Source: Paenibacillus sp.
Lineage (GTDB): Bacteria > Bacillota > Bacilli > Paenibacillales > Paenibacillaceae
Reading direction: 5' to 3'
Length of the DNA stretch: 64,000 nucleotides
Assembly (NCBI GenBank): GCA_023512345.1
Contig: JAILZT010000006.1
Coordinates: 186,001-250,000 of the forward strand
Part shown: piece by piece, positions 62,852 to 64,000 of the stretch
Position numbering within the stretch: position 1 is the stretch's first letter
How the letters are laid out: every line of letters begins with the position of its first letter
Notes under the pieces: model-generated
Seen by the model: the letters and a program-made list of their open reading frames with translations, nothing else
What the model was told of the DNA's origin: nothing
Database searches by the model: none
Program-made: the position numbers and the translations under genes

Positions 62852-64000
62852 TTAACGATTAGCCATTTGATCATATTCGGTATCCATTTTCTTCAAAGCG
62901 TCATCTACATTTTTCTTCTGCATAAATTCTTGCAGGATTACGTCGAGTGCCATACCGTTAATGTAGTGATCTGGAAAGTCTGCTACACGACCTTCTTCGA
63001 AGATAGGTTTAAGGTCTGCATATACTTCATCATTTTGAAACACATTTTTAATGGCCGAAAATGACTTTTGCTCATCTACATATTGCTGAGCGTTTTCCTC
63101 TTGCATCATGAAGTCGATAAATTTCGTCGCTTCCTCCGGAACTTCGGATGTAGCAGAGAGAGAAAATAACACATCTACACCAGATACAAGAAAGTTTTTA
63201 GATTTATCATTGCTTAATGGGTAAGGGAATACACCAAGTTTAATATCAGGATTTGCCTTCATAATTTCTGGAATGGCCCATACACCCTGAAGGTACATTA
63301 CCGAAGAGCCTTTAGCGAATTTCGCGTTCCCATCATTATATCCGTCGGCAAAACGATCTCCAGATTGACCATTCTGCATAAACTCAATATATTGCGCTAA
63401 CAGCTCTTTATGGTCAGCGGCGAAGGTAGTTTTACCCGCTTTACGATCTGCATAAAAATTAGAGGGCTGCAGGTCAGCTACAAATACATTCCAAGCAGGA
63501 AGAACGGTCCAAGCGTCTTTGAAGGTCAAATGGAATGGGACTTTACCTGCCGCATTAATGGTCTCCAACACCTTATCCATTTCGTCTTTAGTCGTTGGGA
63601 TCGTTAAACCCAGGGCTGTGAATTCATCTTTGTTGTAGATGATACCATTTGCATTCGCAGCAAAAGGGACAGCGAAAAGCTTTTCAGAACTTGTAATCAA
63701 TTGCAGAGTTTTCTTGTAGTTCTCGATAACATTAGCCTGACCAGGATAATTGGTCATATCGGCTAGGATCCCATTTGTGGCAAGGTCTTCGAATTGGGCG
63801 TCCCCGCCAACCGATATGATATCCGGCACCTCACCCTTCGCTATACGTGTTTTTAGAACCGTAGCCGCTTCAGGAACATTAGTCTGAACAATGTCGATGC
63901 CTGGATTGGCTGCTTCAAATTTTGCTATCAACGTTTCATAAGTAGCAACTGCTTCGGATTTATATTGAAAAAACTCGACTTTTACTTTTTCACCGCTGTT
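62852..64000 (-). CDS. Extracellular sugar-binding protein of the ABC importer, N-terminus missing
   Basis: The frame is open to the window edge, so at least 382 residues are visible and the signal peptide lies outside. The visible part starts NSGEKVKVEFFQYKSEAVATYE, then FEAANPGIDIVQTNVPEA, a normal beginning for the mature CUT1 solute-binding fold. Further blocks are KFAKGSSVMYLQGVWAIPEI and LGVFPYPL. The TTG at 63931 is an internal leucine, not the start. It probably binds galacto-oligosaccharides, judged only by the neighbouring GH36 and GH53 genes. Confidence 0.92.
   Translation of the reverse strand, partial: NSGEKVKVEFFQYKSEAVATYETLIAKFEAANPGIDIVQTNVPEAATVLKTRIAKGEVPDIISVGGDAQFEDLATNGILADMTNYPGQANVIENYKKTLQLITSSEKLFAVPFAANANGIIYNKDEFTALGLTIPTTKDEMDKVLETINAAGKVPFHLTFKDAWTVLPAWNVFVADLQPSNFYADRKAGKTTFAADHKELLAQYIEFMQNGQSGDRFADGYNDGNAKFAKGSSVMYLQGVWAIPEIMKANPDIKLGVFPYPLSNDKSKNFLVSGVDVLFSLSATSEVPEEATKFIDFMMQEENAQQYVDEQKSFSAIKNVFQNDEVYADLKPIFEEGRVADFPDHYINGMALDVILQEFMQKKNVDDALKKMDTEYDQMANR

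Noticed and set aside
63929..63931. TTG as start of the sugar-binding protein
   Set aside because: The frame stays open to the window edge and upstream residues continue the expected fold, so this codon is an internal leucine.

Overview
The window looks like a chromosomal segment of a Paenibacillus-type Bacillota. The evidence is indirect but consistent: strong AGGAGG-type ribosome sites, TTG and GTG starts, a YfiT/BstA-like protein, YwbE, YneQ and YezD family genes, a TPP riboswitch, SigA-type promoters, and a secreted multidomain glycanase carrying three SLH repeats. No rRNA, tRNA, CRISPR, prophage or transposase was seen.

Layout. 1-3.4 kb: a beta-glucan/beta-glucoside locus on the minus strand (LacI regulator, 22-bp palindromic operator, GH30 enzyme, large phosphorylase cut by the window edge). 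3.5-5.9 kb: a membrane protein, then an HNH nuclease-like gene with an internal 30-bp minisatellite. It is followed by a roughly 750-bp non-coding tract with direct repeats of about 30-bp period, a long hairpin, four matched short hairpins and a hexanucleotide tract. 5.9-13.4 kb: housekeeping genes (BstA-like, YwbE, YneQ, serine dehydratase sdaAB-sdaAA, two acetyltransferases, NAD(P)HX repair enzyme, NmrA-like protein). 13.4-16.9 kb: sulfate uptake operon sbp-cysT-cysW-yezD, preceded by a leader that folds into a terminator-like structure I cannot assign to a known riboswitch. 17-23.4 kb: alpha/beta hydrolase, lactonase-type beta-propeller, small membrane proteins, L-lactate dehydrogenase. 23.5-26.3 kb: zinc/cadmium efflux (ArsR-type regulator, P-type ATPase, operator). 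26.4-31 kb: two-component system plus a lantibiotic-immunity-like ABC exporter.

31.2-40.1 kb is a coherent nucleoside salvage island. A six-gene minus-strand operon (deoB, BMP lipoprotein, ATPase, two permeases, NCS2 purine permease) lies divergent from a Crp/Fnr-type regulator, and deoD follows behind a promoter carrying three GTTAAC boxes spaced exactly 23 bp. Together these import nucleosides, cleave purine nucleosides to base plus ribose-1-phosphate, and feed the sugar phosphate to ribose-5-phosphate.

40.2-43.5 kb: FMN-binding stress protein, MFS transporter and a divergent CorA-like protein. 43.6-47.1 kb: a TPP-riboswitch-controlled thiamine-precursor ABC transporter (thiY, MTH1187-type protein, thiX, thiZ) interrupted by a structured repeat-like element. 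47.2-54 kb: a Cys/Met-type PLP enzyme, two tandem GT2 glycosyltransferases, a membrane protein, a chemoreceptor and a phosphotransferase. 54.2-64 kb: galactan utilisation. An SLH-anchored GH53 endo-galactanase would cut galactan outside, an MalFG-type ABC importer (binding protein cut by the window edge) would import the oligosaccharides, and a cytoplasmic GH36 alpha-galactosidase would process alpha-linked galactose.

I did not find an obvious new multi-protein system. The best candidates for undescribed biology are non-coding: the sulfate-operon leader, the structured element inside the thi operon, the hairpin and direct-repeat arrays behind the HNH gene, and the triple-box promoter of deoD. 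Functional calls rest on reading translated sequence by eye; no database search was run.
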